DNA of 64,000 nucleotides from an uncultured Kordia sp. (GCF_947489565.1 NZ_CANLEA010000010.1:62001-126000); one strand, 5' to 3'; counted from the stretch's first letter, positions 16,680 through 26,152 are shown. The notes: a model not told the origin generated them from the letters alone. A program made the numbers and translations.

Positions 16680-17918
16680 GTGGCAAAAATACAACCATTC
16701 AAAGCAGTACGACCAACACGTGACAAAGTAAGTCTTGTCGCAGCACGATCGTATCAAAGTTATACACAAGACCAACGAGAAGCGCGTTTGAATTACAATC
16801 CGTTTTCGTTTTTACATATTGTAAATCCTGGGTATAAATATCATAAAGAAATTTCTGGAAAAGAACGCTATGGTTTGGTGCGCAATCGGTATTTGGAGTT
16901 TAAAGAAGATGGAATTTTGGTGCAAGATGCATCACCGTGTTTTTATATTTATAGAGTTGTCAATCGCGAACAGCAAGTTTTTACAGGAATTGTCGCTGCA
17001 GCAAGTACAGAAGACTATAAAAATAATATCATCAAGAAACATGAAGATACGATAGAATATAGAGAACAGATTTTTAAAGAATATCTGAAAACGGCTGGTT
17101 TCAACGCCGAACCTGTGCTCCTCACCTATCCTGATTCTGAAACTATTGGCAACATTTTAGCATCGTATACAAAAACACGTGCCGAATTTGAATTTACCAC
17201 AACTTATAGAGATACACATTATTTATGGTTGGTTGAAAATACTGATGATATCAAAGCTATTCAGGAAGAATTTACGCGTATGGATGCTATTTATATTGCG
17301 GACGGACATCACCGTTCGGCTTCTTCTTTTTTACTAAGTGTCGATGCCAAAAATGAAAATAGTGCGCATACAGGCAAAGAAAGCTACAATTCTTTTATGA
17401 GCTATTTGATTCCTGAATCAGAGTTGCGTATTTATGAGTTTAATCGTTTGATTAAAGATTTAAATGGCTTATCAAAAGAACATTTTTTGCTAAAGCTCGA
17501 TCAAGTATTTCGTATTGAAAATAGAGGTAACGGACTTTATAAACCTTCTAAAAAACATCATTTTAGCATGTATTTAGATGGTGAATTTTATTCGTTATAC
17601 TTGCGAAAGACAGATTATGAATTTACCGATTCCTTAAGCAAATTAGACACACATATTCTCTTCATTACCATATTGAAACCTATTTTAGGTATTACCGATT
17701 TGCGAAACGATAGTCGAATTGATTACGGATATGACAAGCACAATGTCATTGAAATGAAAAACCGAATTGATTCAGGCGAATTTGCTGTTGGTTTCGGACT
17801 CGTTCCTGTGAATGTTGATGAAATGAAGCGTATTGCTGACGAAGGCTTAACCATGCCTCCAAAAAGCACGTATATAGAACCTAAATTACGCAGTGGTGTT
17901 ACTATTTATGAGTTCTAA
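16680..17918 (+). CDS. DUF1015 family protein
   Basis: A 412-residue cytoplasmic protein of the DUF1015 family, which is widespread in bacteria but not well characterised. It opens with the conserved IQPFKAVRPT and NPFSFLHIVNPG segments and carries the signature IADGHHRSASSF at about 209-220, whose His-His pair is the strongest family mark, and a late KPILGITDLRNDSRIDYGYD block. GTG start, one base after the M23 gene's stop. In other genomes this family is often near serine biosynthesis genes, but no such gene is here. Confidence 0.8.
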   Translation: MAKIQPFKAVRPTRDKVSLVAARSYQSYTQDQREARLNYNPFSFLHIVNPGYKYHKEISGKERYGLVRNRYLEFKEDGILVQDASPCFYIYRVVNREQQVFTGIVAAASTEDYKNNIIKKHEDTIEYREQIFKEYLKTAGFNAEPVLLTYPDSETIGNILASYTKTRAEFEFTTTYRDTHYLWLVENTDDIKAIQEEFTRMDAIYIADGHHRSASSFLLSVDAKNENSAHTGKESYNSFMSYLIPESELRIYEFNRLIKDLNGLSKEHFLLKLDQVFRIENRGNGLYKPSKKHHFSMYLDGEFYSLYLRKTDYEFTDSLSKLDTHILFITILKPILGITDLRNDSRIDYGYDKHNVIEMKNRIDSGEFAVGFGLVPVNVDEMKRIADEGLTMPPKSTYIEPKLRSGVTIYEF

Positions 17919-17930
17919 TGTTTAAAAAAA

Positions 17931-17951
17931 CATCAATCATCAATCATCAAT
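17931..17951. repeat. CATCAAT tandem repeat
   Basis: Three exact copies of the 7-base unit CATCAAT in tandem, followed by looser copies (CGTTAATC, AAAAATCAAAT), between the DUF1015 stop and the yggS start. It makes a leader with few G and no hairpins. No known function. Confidence 0.7.
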
Positions 17952-17985
17952 CGTTAATCAAAAATCAAATACTAAAAGATTAGAA

Positions 17986-18648
17986 ATGTCTATCAAAGAA
18001 CAATTAATCAATATAAAATCTTCCTTACCGAAAGAAGTTACCTTAGTTGCTGTTTCCAAAACAAAACCTGTCAGCGATTTACAAGAAGCATATGATGCTG
18101 GACAACGTGTGTTTGGTGAAAATAAGATTCAAGAAATGGCAGCAAAATGGGAAGTATTACCCAAAGATATTTCTTGGCATATGATTGGTCATGTACAACG
18201 AAATAAAGTCAAATACATGGCTGAGTTTGTAGATTTGATTCATGGTGTAGATAATTTCAAACTTCTAAAAGAAATTGACAAACAGGCAAAAAAACACAAT
18301 CGCGTCATTGATTGCTTGCTTCAAATAAAAATTGCCGAAGAAGATTCTAAATTTGGAATGTCTGAAGAAGAAGCTACTGCGCTACTTACTTCCAATGAAT
18401 TTCAAGAACTAGAAAATATCGTCATTGTTGGTGTGATGGGAATGGCAACTTTTACAGACAATCTCACGCAAGTGCGACAAGAGTTTAAAAAACTAAAAGA
18501 CACCTTCGGTGTTTTACAATCTATTCATGAACGCTTGGAAACTATTTCTATGGGCATGAGTGGCGATTATGAACTCGCTATTGAAGAAGGTAGCAACATG
18601 GTGCGTATTGGAAGTAGTATTTTTGGCGCACGAAATTATCCTATATAA
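17986..18648 (+). CDS. YggS/PROSC family PLP homeostasis protein
   Basis: A 220-residue alanine-racemase-fold protein that binds PLP and helps keep PLP and amino-acid pools in balance. PLP lysine is Lys25 in VAVSKTKPV; FGENKIQEM, WHMIGHVQRNKVKYM, MGMATFTDN and SMGMSGDYELAIEEGSNMVRIGSSIFG are all classic family blocks. Normal length. A 67-base spacer with three CATCAAT copies precedes the start. Confidence 0.93.
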   Translation: MSIKEQLINIKSSLPKEVTLVAVSKTKPVSDLQEAYDAGQRVFGENKIQEMAAKWEVLPKDISWHMIGHVQRNKVKYMAEFVDLIHGVDNFKLLKEIDKQAKKHNRVIDCLLQIKIAEEDSKFGMSEEEATALLTSNEFQELENIVIVGVMGMATFTDNLTQVRQEFKKLKDTFGVLQSIHERLETISMGMSGDYELAIEEGSNMVRIGSSIFGARNYPI

Positions 18649-18836
18649 GCCATGAATGAGTTTGTTTGCTTCTAAAAATTCAACAAATACCATCATTATT
18701 ATATTGTAGGAAAAGTAATAAACAGGTATTTACCCGTATTTCATCTATATTTTTTAAAGATTAAGCGTCATTAGATAGCAAACATCCTTAGGATATTTTT
18801 ATATTTATAGCATAATCTAAAAATTACGCAGATCGT

Positions 18837-20198
18837 TTGTACGCAATAGTAGACATAGAAACCACAGGTGGAAAATATAATGAAGAAGGAATTACAGAAA
18901 TTGCTATTTATAGATTTGACGGTCATGAGGTTGTAGATCAATTTATTAGCCTCGTAAATCCTGAACGTGAAATTCAACCTTTTGTGGTAAATTTGACTGG
19001 AATTAACAATAAAATGCTTCGCGATGCTCCTAAATTCTACGAAGTTGCCAAGCGAATTGTAGAAATTACACAAGATTGTATCATTGTAGCACACAATGCA
19101 AGTTTTGATTACAGAATTCTTCAAATGGAATTTAAACGTCTAGGTTTCGAATACAAACGCAAATCTTTATGTACCGTAGAACTTTCTAAAAAGCTCATTC
19201 CAGAAATGGAATCATACAAATTAGGAAAACTAGTTCGCGCATTGGGAATTCCTATGAGTGATAGACATAGAGCTTCTGGCGATGCACTTGCTACGGTAAA
19301 GTTATTTCAATTACTGTTGGATAAAGATTCTGAAAAAGATATCATTCAACAAGCTGTCAAAACAGAAATCAAGAAGAAAGTTGCCACACGCCTACTCGAT
19401 ATTTTAGAAAATTTACCTTCTGCCACGGGCGTATATTATATGCACAATAATAAAGGTGAAATTATTTATATCGGGAAAAGTAAGAATATTAAAAAACGTG
19501 TCAATCAACATTTCACAGGCACCAATAACAAATCTAAAAAGATTCAAAAACAAGTCGCAGCTGTAACTTTTGAACGTACAGGAAGCGAATTGGTGGCACT
19601 TTTAAAAGAAAGTCAAGAAATAAAACTTAAAAAACCCATCTACAATCGTGCGCAACGCAGAACTATTTTTCAATACGGCATGACTTCGCATACAGATGAG
19701 TTTGGCTATATTAATTTTCGTTTAGAAAAAGCAGATGGACGCAAAAAGTACATCACTACTTTCACCAATATTTCACAGGCAAAGCATGTCATGTTTAAAC
19801 TGACAGAAGAATTTGGTTTGTGCCAAAAACTAAACGAACTGTACGCCACTAAAAAGCACTGTTTTCAGTATACTATAAAAGAATGTCAAGGTGCTTGTAT
19901 TAAGGAAGAAACTCCCGAAAGTTATAATAAACGTGCATTACAAGCTATTGAAAAATACAGTTACTCAAACAAAGATATGTTGATCATTGATCGCGGACGC
20001 CATCATGATGAACGCAGTGCCATTTTAATTGAAAATGGCGAATATAAAGGCTATGGTTTTTACAGTCTAAACTATCAAATTACCAATAGAGAAGTTTTAA
20101 AAACCATCATTACTCCAATGCAGAATAATAGAGATGTTCAACATATTATTCAGAGTCATCTTCGCCGTAAAAACAAATTTAAGATCATTACCTTATAA
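18837..20198 (+). CDS. DEDDh 3'-5' exonuclease fused to a GIY-YIG nuclease domain
   Basis: A 453-residue fusion. Residues 1-165 form a DnaQ/epsilon-like exonuclease with all DEDDh residues: Asp6 and Glu8 in DIETTG, Asp91 in HNASFDYRIL, and His144 with Asp149 in RHRASGDA. Residues ~190-275 form a GIY-YIG domain like that of UvrC/Cho: GVYYM at 198 and YIGKSKNIKKRVNQHF at 211. The C-terminal ~180 residues include a Cys-bearing block ECQGACIKEE and match the extension of Cho-like proteins. The likely role is incision plus 3' trimming in DNA repair. The start is TTG; an in-frame stop just upstream (18813) leaves no ATG option. Known from other Bacteroidota, so not novel in itself. Confidence 0.85.
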   Translation: MYAIVDIETTGGKYNEEGITEIAIYRFDGHEVVDQFISLVNPEREIQPFVVNLTGINNKMLRDAPKFYEVAKRIVEITQDCIIVAHNASFDYRILQMEFKRLGFEYKRKSLCTVELSKKLIPEMESYKLGKLVRALGIPMSDRHRASGDALATVKLFQLLLDKDSEKDIIQQAVKTEIKKKVATRLLDILENLPSATGVYYMHNNKGEIIYIGKSKNIKKRVNQHFTGTNNKSKKIQKQVAAVTFERTGSELVALLKESQEIKLKKPIYNRAQRRTIFQYGMTSHTDEFGYINFRLEKADGRKKYITTFTNISQAKHVMFKLTEEFGLCQKLNELYATKKHCFQYTIKECQGACIKEETPESYNKRALQAIEKYSYSNKDMLIIDRGRHHDERSAILIENGEYKGYGFYSLNYQITNREVLKTIITPMQNNRDVQHIIQSHLRRKNKFKIITL

Positions 20199-20213
20199 CA
20201 CATAATTAGCATT

Positions 20214-22184
20214 ATGAAACCGATGTACCAACTAGTTACCATGTTAAGCGTTCTGTTTTGTCATGGGCAAAATCCAATGAGTATTAAGTTTAATAAAGTA
20301 TCACAAGAAGAACTTAATATGACTGTTTATGAGAAAGATACGACTGCACACGCCGTAGTGATTGAAGAATACGGAGAAAATTATTTTGATGTTGTGAATG
20401 ATCGTATTTTTTTAATCAAACATTTTTATGCGAAGATTAAAATTTTAGACAAGCAAGGAATTGAGCAAGCTGCAAAAGTTCAAATTCCGTTTTATAAAGG
20501 TAAAAATTCGTATGAAGTCATTAAGAACGTAAAAGCCATTACACACAATTCTGATAAAATTGACCATTTAGGAAAAGATCAGGTGTTTTCGGTAGATATT
20601 AATAGCTTTTATGGCGAAAAACGATTCACCTTTCCCAATGTAAAAGTTGGAAGCGTTTTGGAATATCAGTACACGCTTGAATCACCTTTTATTTACAATT
20701 TTGAAGGTTGGGATTTTCAATCGGACATTCCAAAAATGTACAGTGAATTTAATGCCAAAATTCCTGCAAACTATCGTTATAACCGAACATTAAAAGGTTT
20801 TCAGAAGTTAGCTGTTAATGAAGCATCTGTTACAAAAAGATGTTTTAAAATTCCTGGCATTACTGGCAGAGCTGATTGCGAATTACTTAAATATGCCATG
20901 AAAGATATTCCTGCGTTTAAGGAAGAATCATACATGCTTTCAAGAAATAATTATTTGTCTAAAATTGCTTTTGAATTGGCTGAATTTGTTCGTTTTGATG
21001 GCGGAAAAGATGTGTATACAAAAACATGGAAAGCCGTTGATAAAGAAATGCGCAAAGACAAAGATATTGGTGCACAAGTGCGAAAAAAAGGGTTCTTTAA
21101 GAATCAACTTTCAAAAGAAATTTTAAATGAACCTTCTAAATTAAAAAGAGCACAAAAAGTATACGAATTCATCAAAAATCATTACGCATGGAATGGAGAT
21201 TATAAATTGTTTCAAGATGCCAATGTGCGACAAGCTTTTCAGAATAAAGTTGGAAATGTTACCGAAATCAATCTTTCGCTAATTAACAGCTTACTCGCAG
21301 CAGATATTAAAGCGGAAACTGTCATGCTATCAACACGCGCCAAAGGATTGCCAACACAGAAACATCCTGTAATGTCTGATTTTAATTATGTAATTGCCAA
21401 AGTTACGATCGGTGAAGAAACCTTCTTTTTAGATGCTACAGAAAAGTTGCTTTCATTTGGATTGTTGCCAATTCGTGCTTTAAATTATAATGGACGCGCC
21501 ATGGATTTTAAAAATCCAAGTTATTGGTGTACCATCAATCCATATCCAGAAAATCGCCAAAATACGACTGTCACTATTATTGTAGATGAAGAAGGTGTAG
21601 CCAAAGGAAAATTGACGGAAGTAAATACCGGATATTTAGCATACAGCAAACGTGAAGAATTGGCATCGCAAAGTACCGAAGATTATTTGGACGATTTTGA
21701 AGAAAGTTTGCCGTTTTTGGAGGTTGAAAAGTATGAAGCACAAGAACGCACCAATGTTGACAAACCGCTAAAAGAAGTATTTACGCTAGCATTTGATGAA
21801 GAAGGTTTCTCAAGTGGAGAAACCTATATTGATCCGTTTTTCACCAAAGTATTTTCAAAAAATCCGTTCCGTTTGAACGAACGTCAATATCCTGTAGATT
21901 TTGCATTTTCGCGTGTACATACCACACGTTTTTTGTTATCATTACCTCCAAATTATGAATTTGTAAACATTCCAGAGAACCAAAATTTTACTTTGGCCGA
22001 TGGAAAAGCAGTTTGTGGTTTAAAAGTGATACAACAAAACGGACAATTAAATCTAACTTTTAAGCTTATTTTAAACAGTTTTTACTTTGAACCTGAAGAA
22101 TATCAGGAATTGAAAGATTTTTTTAGTAAATTATCCATCCTCCAAAAAAACACACGATTGGCCATTAAAAAGAAACTAGGTTAA
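20214..22184 (+). CDS. DUF3857 / transglutaminase-like / DUF3858 periplasmic protein, copy 1
   Basis: A 656-residue exported protein with a short signal peptide (about 1-19). The DUF3857 domain spans about 50-230 (VLEYQYTLESPF is its family strand), a transglutaminase-like fold lies at about 290-400 (EFIKNHYAWNG then NVTEINLSLINSLLAADI), and a DUF3858-like domain ends the protein. In a true transglutaminase core the segment before the helix carries a Cys; here the position reads NVTEINL, so the catalytic Cys appears lost. Function is unknown. Its neighbour at 22200 is a full-length paralogue, and the two are 15 bases apart. Confidence 0.8.
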   Translation: MKPMYQLVTMLSVLFCHGQNPMSIKFNKVSQEELNMTVYEKDTTAHAVVIEEYGENYFDVVNDRIFLIKHFYAKIKILDKQGIEQAAKVQIPFYKGKNSYEVIKNVKAITHNSDKIDHLGKDQVFSVDINSFYGEKRFTFPNVKVGSVLEYQYTLESPFIYNFEGWDFQSDIPKMYSEFNAKIPANYRYNRTLKGFQKLAVNEASVTKRCFKIPGITGRADCELLKYAMKDIPAFKEESYMLSRNNYLSKIAFELAEFVRFDGGKDVYTKTWKAVDKEMRKDKDIGAQVRKKGFFKNQLSKEILNEPSKLKRAQKVYEFIKNHYAWNGDYKLFQDANVRQAFQNKVGNVTEINLSLINSLLAADIKAETVMLSTRAKGLPTQKHPVMSDFNYVIAKVTIGEETFFLDATEKLLSFGLLPIRALNYNGRAMDFKNPSYWCTINPYPENRQNTTVTIIVDEEGVAKGKLTEVNTGYLAYSKREELASQSTEDYLDDFEESLPFLEVEKYEAQERTNVDKPLKEVFTLAFDEEGFSSGETYIDPFFTKVFSKNPFRLNERQYPVDFAFSRVHTTRFLLSLPPNYEFVNIPENQNFTLADGKAVCGLKVIQQNGQLNLTFKLILNSFYFEPEEYQELKDFFSKLSILQKNTRLAIKKKLG

Positions 22185-22199
22185 TATTATTCTTTATTT

Positions 22200-24167
22200 A
22201 TGAAATATTTATGTGTGTGCATTTTATGCATCGTATCATTCCAAACTTTTGGGCAAAATCCATTTGAAGAACAGTTTAATAAAGTATCTGAGCAAGAACT
22301 CAGTATGACAGTGTATTCAAAAGATACCAATGCCGCAGCGGTGGTTTTGAATGAACAAGGAAACAAAACTTTTGAATATGTAGAAGAAGCTAATGATATT
22401 TACACAACTCTTCATTATTATTCTAAAATCAAAATTCTATCCACAGAAGGTTTAGAAGAAGCCAATATTACCATTCCGCATATAGGATCGGAAAAAGTAA
22501 TTCATATAAAAGGAATTACACACAATCCGGATGGTTCTTCAAATTTAGAGGAAACTCAAATTATAAAAAACAATGTTTCTGGAAGTATTTCAGAGGTAAA
22601 ACTATTGCTTCCTAATGTAAAAGTTGGAAGTGTCATTGAATATCAATACAGTCTTGTATCTCCATACGCGTTTGCTTTTAGACCTTGGATGTTTCAAGCT
22701 ACCATTCCGAAAGTACGCTCTGAATTTAATGCAAAAATTCCATCGAATTATAAATTCCTCAGATCGCTCAAAGGACAATTAAAACTTGATGTGAACAAGG
22801 CTTTTGCGCTTAAGAATTGTTTTAAAATTCCAGAATTAAGCGATGCAGGTTCTTGTGAGGTATTGCGCTATGTAATGCTCAATGTTCCTGCTTTTAAAGA
22901 AGAACAATATTCCTTATCATATCAAAATTATATCGCTAGAATTGAATTTGATCTTGCAGAGTATCGAAGTTTCCGTTTGTATGGCATTGGAAGTTACGGA
23001 TATACAGATACTTGGGCAAAGTTTGATGCTGCCATCAATGAAGATCATGATAATATCAAATCCATTCTAAAAAAACCGATGTTCAAAGGATTTCTTCCTA
23101 AAGAAATTTTAGCAATCAAACCTTCTTTAGAAAAAGCAACCAAAATATACGAATTCATCAGAGATCATTATACGTTTAGTGGTGAACTTGGCGGACTTAG
23201 TGAAAATGAGCTTAGAAAAGCGTTTCGAAAAAAACGAGGCAACGCAACAGAAATCAATTTATCATTAATGAATGCTTTGCAAGCTGCTGGAGTTCATGCA
23301 GAAGTATTGTTATTATCTACACGAGATCATGGCATTCCGACTCAGAAGTATCCAGAAATGAGTGATTTCAATTATATCATTGTAAAAACTATTGTCAATG
23401 GAAATGTGTACTTTTTAGATGCTACTGACAAAAATGCTCCTTTTGGTATTTTGCCTTTGAGAGCGTTGAATTACAAAGGAAGAGCTCTTGATTTTGTGGC
23501 AGAAAGTTACTGGGAAACAATTTCTCCAAATCCTATAAATAAATTTATCACATCGATCAGCATACAATTTGATGAAGAAGGTGCAATTAAAGGTCGATTC
23601 ACAAACATGTCTACAGGACACATAGCTTTGCGTCACAGAACGGTTGCAGATACAACACGTGTTGAAGATTATTTAAATATCATAGAAACCGAATATCCCG
23701 ATTTGGAAATCACCAATTATAAAGTCCTCGATAAAGAAACGCCCGAACTTCCGTTAAGAGAATCTTTTGAATTTACTATTGATAAAGAATTTACGAATGA
23801 TGCTTTATTTTTAGATCCTTTCTTATTTAAAATCTTTCCTAAGAATCCGTTTACACTAGAAAAACGCGAATATCCTGTAGATTTTGCATATCCAAGAATG
23901 TATACTACGCGTTTTGTAGTTTCACTTCCTGCAAATTATTCTTTTGAAAATTTACCCAAAGATCAACTCTTTGAAATGCCAGAAAAGAAAGCTGCGTACA
24001 AACTTACGACAGTCGAAAAAGATGGAAAACTCAATATGACGTTTACATTAATGATCAATGAGTTTCACTATCTTACTGACGAATATGAAGTCTTAAAATC
24101 GTTCTTTAGAGATGTCGTAAAAATTCAAAAAAATACACTTTTAACCATTAAGAAAAAGAATTCCTAA
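22200..24167 (+). CDS. DUF3857 / transglutaminase-like / DUF3858 periplasmic protein, copy 2
   Basis: A 655-residue paralogue of the gene just before it, from the signal peptide to the closing IQKNTLLTIKKK segment. Shared blocks include SMTVYSKDT, LLPNVKVGSVIEYQYSLVSP, SEFNAKIPSNYKF, NATEINLSLMNALQAAGVHAEVLLLSTR and FPKNPFTLEKREYPVDFAYPR. The catalytic Cys position is again replaced (NATEINL), so both copies look like non-enzymatic transglutaminase folds, perhaps peptide- or glycan-binding. They are probably co-transcribed. Confidence 0.8.
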   Translation: MKYLCVCILCIVSFQTFGQNPFEEQFNKVSEQELSMTVYSKDTNAAAVVLNEQGNKTFEYVEEANDIYTTLHYYSKIKILSTEGLEEANITIPHIGSEKVIHIKGITHNPDGSSNLEETQIIKNNVSGSISEVKLLLPNVKVGSVIEYQYSLVSPYAFAFRPWMFQATIPKVRSEFNAKIPSNYKFLRSLKGQLKLDVNKAFALKNCFKIPELSDAGSCEVLRYVMLNVPAFKEEQYSLSYQNYIARIEFDLAEYRSFRLYGIGSYGYTDTWAKFDAAINEDHDNIKSILKKPMFKGFLPKEILAIKPSLEKATKIYEFIRDHYTFSGELGGLSENELRKAFRKKRGNATEINLSLMNALQAAGVHAEVLLLSTRDHGIPTQKYPEMSDFNYIIVKTIVNGNVYFLDATDKNAPFGILPLRALNYKGRALDFVAESYWETISPNPINKFITSISIQFDEEGAIKGRFTNMSTGHIALRHRTVADTTRVEDYLNIIETEYPDLEITNYKVLDKETPELPLRESFEFTIDKEFTNDALFLDPFLFKIFPKNPFTLEKREYPVDFAYPRMYTTRFVVSLPANYSFENLPKDQLFEMPEKKAAYKLTTVEKDGKLNMTFTLMINEFHYLTDEYEVLKSFFRDVVKIQKNTLLTIKKKNS

Positions 24168-24187
24168 ATTAATAGTATTTTAGCAGC

Positions 24188-25018
24188 ATGGCGAAACATT
24201 GGAAATCGAAACTTCACGAAATTATTTATGAAGCTGACACACCTGCGGGAAAACTATTTGATGTAGTTATTTTAGTGTTGATTTTGGCTAGTATTGCATT
24301 GGTAATGCTAGAAAGTGTGAATGATTTTGCTTTGCAGTATGGAAATTTTCTCTTTATAGCAGAATGGATCATTACGATATTATTTACGTTTGAATACTTT
24401 GCCAGAATTATTTCGATTCGAAAACCTTCACAATATATTTTTAGCTTTTATGGAATTATTGATTTTCTATCTACAATTCCGATGTATTTGTCCTTCTTTA
24501 TCGTGGGTTCTCAATCATTAATTGCCTTACGAGCACTGCGCCTAATGCGTGTTTTTAGAATTTTAAAACTAGCGCGTTATATTGGCGAATCGAACAATAT
24601 CATGCGAGCATTAAAGTCTAGTAGAATTAAAATAGGTGTTTTTATCATGTTTATTTTAATTCTCTGTACCATTTTGGGTTCTGTTATGTATTTGATAGAA
24701 AGTGAAAAAGACAGCGGTTTTACAAGCATTCCGCGAAGTATTTATTGGGCCATTGTGACCTTGACGACTGTGGGTTATGGTGACATTGCTCCGCATACTC
24801 CTTTGGGACAGTTTATTGCCTCTATCATTATGATTTTGGGTTACGGAATTATTGCTGTTCCTACGGGAATTGTTACGGCTGAATTGGCTACGATGGAAAA
24901 AGAAGAAATTCATCTCAATACACAATCATGCCCAAATTGTTCTGCGGAAGGACACAGAGATAATGCCGAATTTTGTTTTGATTGTGGTGAAAAATTGAAT
25001 CCTAAAAAAACTGATTAA
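24188..25018 (+). CDS. Voltage-gated-type potassium channel with C-terminal zinc ribbon
   Basis: A 276-residue six-helix ion channel. The S4 segment LIALRALRLMRVFRILKLAR has regularly spaced Arg/Lys, and the pore holds the selectivity filter TTVGYGDIAP. The fold therefore fits a Kv-type K+ channel. After the last helix the cytoplasmic tail ends in a four-Cys ribbon, CPNC ... CFDCGEKLNPKK, a metal-binding tail that is uncommon in the family. It is followed 10 bases later by miaA, so both may be on one transcript, without a functional link. Confidence 0.88.
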   Translation: MAKHWKSKLHEIIYEADTPAGKLFDVVILVLILASIALVMLESVNDFALQYGNFLFIAEWIITILFTFEYFARIISIRKPSQYIFSFYGIIDFLSTIPMYLSFFIVGSQSLIALRALRLMRVFRILKLARYIGESNNIMRALKSSRIKIGVFIMFILILCTILGSVMYLIESEKDSGFTSIPRSIYWAIVTLTTVGYGDIAPHTPLGQFIASIIMILGYGIIAVPTGIVTAELATMEKEEIHLNTQSCPNCSAEGHRDNAEFCFDCGEKLNPKKTD

Positions 25019-25028
25019 TCCTTTTTTG

Positions 25029-25934
25029 ATGACAAACTATTTAATTTCTGTTGTCGGTGCTACTGCCATTGGAAAAACAGCGCTGAGTATAAAACTCGCA
25101 CAACATTTTAAGGCAGAAATTATTTCTTGCGATTCCAGACAGTTTTTTAAAGAAATGGAAATTGGTACTGCTGTTCCTTCTGCGGAAGAGTTAGGTGCTG
25201 CAAAACACCATTTTATTCAGCATATCAGTATTTTTGACGATTATAATGTAGGACAGTTTGAAAAAGACGCCATTGCAAAGCTAGACACGTTGTTTCAAAA
25301 ACACAATATTGTAATCATGGTTGGCGGAAGCGGATTGTATGTAGATGCCGTGATTAAAGGTCTGGACGATTTTCCAAAAGTTGATCCTACAATTAGAGAA
25401 AACCTAAATAATCAGCTTGAAACTGCTGGCATTGCGTCTTTACAAGAAATGTTGCTCAAGCTCGATCCTGTGTATTATGAACGTGTTGCGCTTGAAAATC
25501 CGCATCGTTTGATACGCGCTTTGGAAATTTGTATTGGAAGCGGTAAACCGTATTCTAGCTTTTTGAAAGATAAAACGGCTACTCGAAATTTTACAGCGAT
25601 CAAAGTTGGACTTACTGCCGAACGTGAGATTATGTACGATCGTATCAATCGACGTGTAGACATTATGATGAACGAAGGTTTGCTAGAAGAAGCAACAGCG
25701 TTGTATCCGCATAAAGCGTTGAATGCTTTACAAACTGTTGGTTATCGTGAGCTTTTTGAATATATGGACGGAAATTGCACGTTGGAATTCGCCGTGAGCG
25801 AGATTCAGAAAAATACACGCCGTTTTGCCAAACGACAAGGAACTTGGTTCCGAAGAGATGAAACTACTTTATGGTTTGATTATGAAGAAGATATAAAAAC
25901 GATTGTGGAGAAAATTGAAGGTAGACTTTCTTAG
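25029..25934 (+). CDS. miaA: tRNA dimethylallyltransferase
   Basis: A 301-residue enzyme that adds dimethylallyl to A37 of tRNAs reading UNN codons. The P-loop GATAIGKTALSIKLA, CDSRQFFKEMEIGTAVPS, the HHFIQHISI substrate region, GGSGLYVDAVIKG and LQTVGYRELFEYMDG are all standard. I use the ATG at 25029; a TTG three bases before it is also in frame. The stop codon lies inside the first unit of a 10-base tandem repeat. Confidence 0.96.
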   Translation: MTNYLISVVGATAIGKTALSIKLAQHFKAEIISCDSRQFFKEMEIGTAVPSAEELGAAKHHFIQHISIFDDYNVGQFEKDAIAKLDTLFQKHNIVIMVGGSGLYVDAVIKGLDDFPKVDPTIRENLNNQLETAGIASLQEMLLKLDPVYYERVALENPHRLIRALEICIGSGKPYSSFLKDKTATRNFTAIKVGLTAEREIMYDRINRRVDIMMNEGLLEEATALYPHKALNALQTVGYRELFEYMDGNCTLEFAVSEIQKNTRRFAKRQGTWFRRDETTLWFDYEEDIKTIVEKIEGRLS

Positions 25935-25958
25935 ACTTTCTTAGACTTTCTTAGACTT
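25922..25958. repeat. 10-base tandem repeat over the miaA stop codon
   Basis: About 3.7 copies of the unit TTAGACTTTC. The first copy encodes the last MiaA residues and the stop (25932-25934), the rest are downstream. Because each unit carries a TAG and the copies are identical, this looks like replication slippage. Confidence 0.8.
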
Positions 25959-25975
25959 GTTAGATTATCTGAACG

Positions 25976-26090
25976 TTAGTTCGAGTGAAATTTTGAAAAA
26001 ATTTAGTATCGAGAACAGCTAAGATTTAAAGAATTCTTCTCGATGCAACTTTTCTTTATTTCGACTGTGTTCAATATGACAAAAAATCAC
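25976..26090. repeat. Degenerate palindromic repeat (REP-like) downstream of miaA
   Basis: Inner arms ATCGAGAA (26008-26015) and TTCTCGAT (26037-26044) are exact inverted repeats. An outer TTCGAG/TTTCGACTGTGTTC pair resembles the element at 63747-63820, here more decayed. Such elements are common in flavobacterial gene-free spacers. Confidence 0.5.
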
Positions 26091-26152
26091 TAAAACTAAT
26101 TATTAAAAAACATTACCAAAACCAAAGACCCAAAACCAAAGACCAAAAACCC

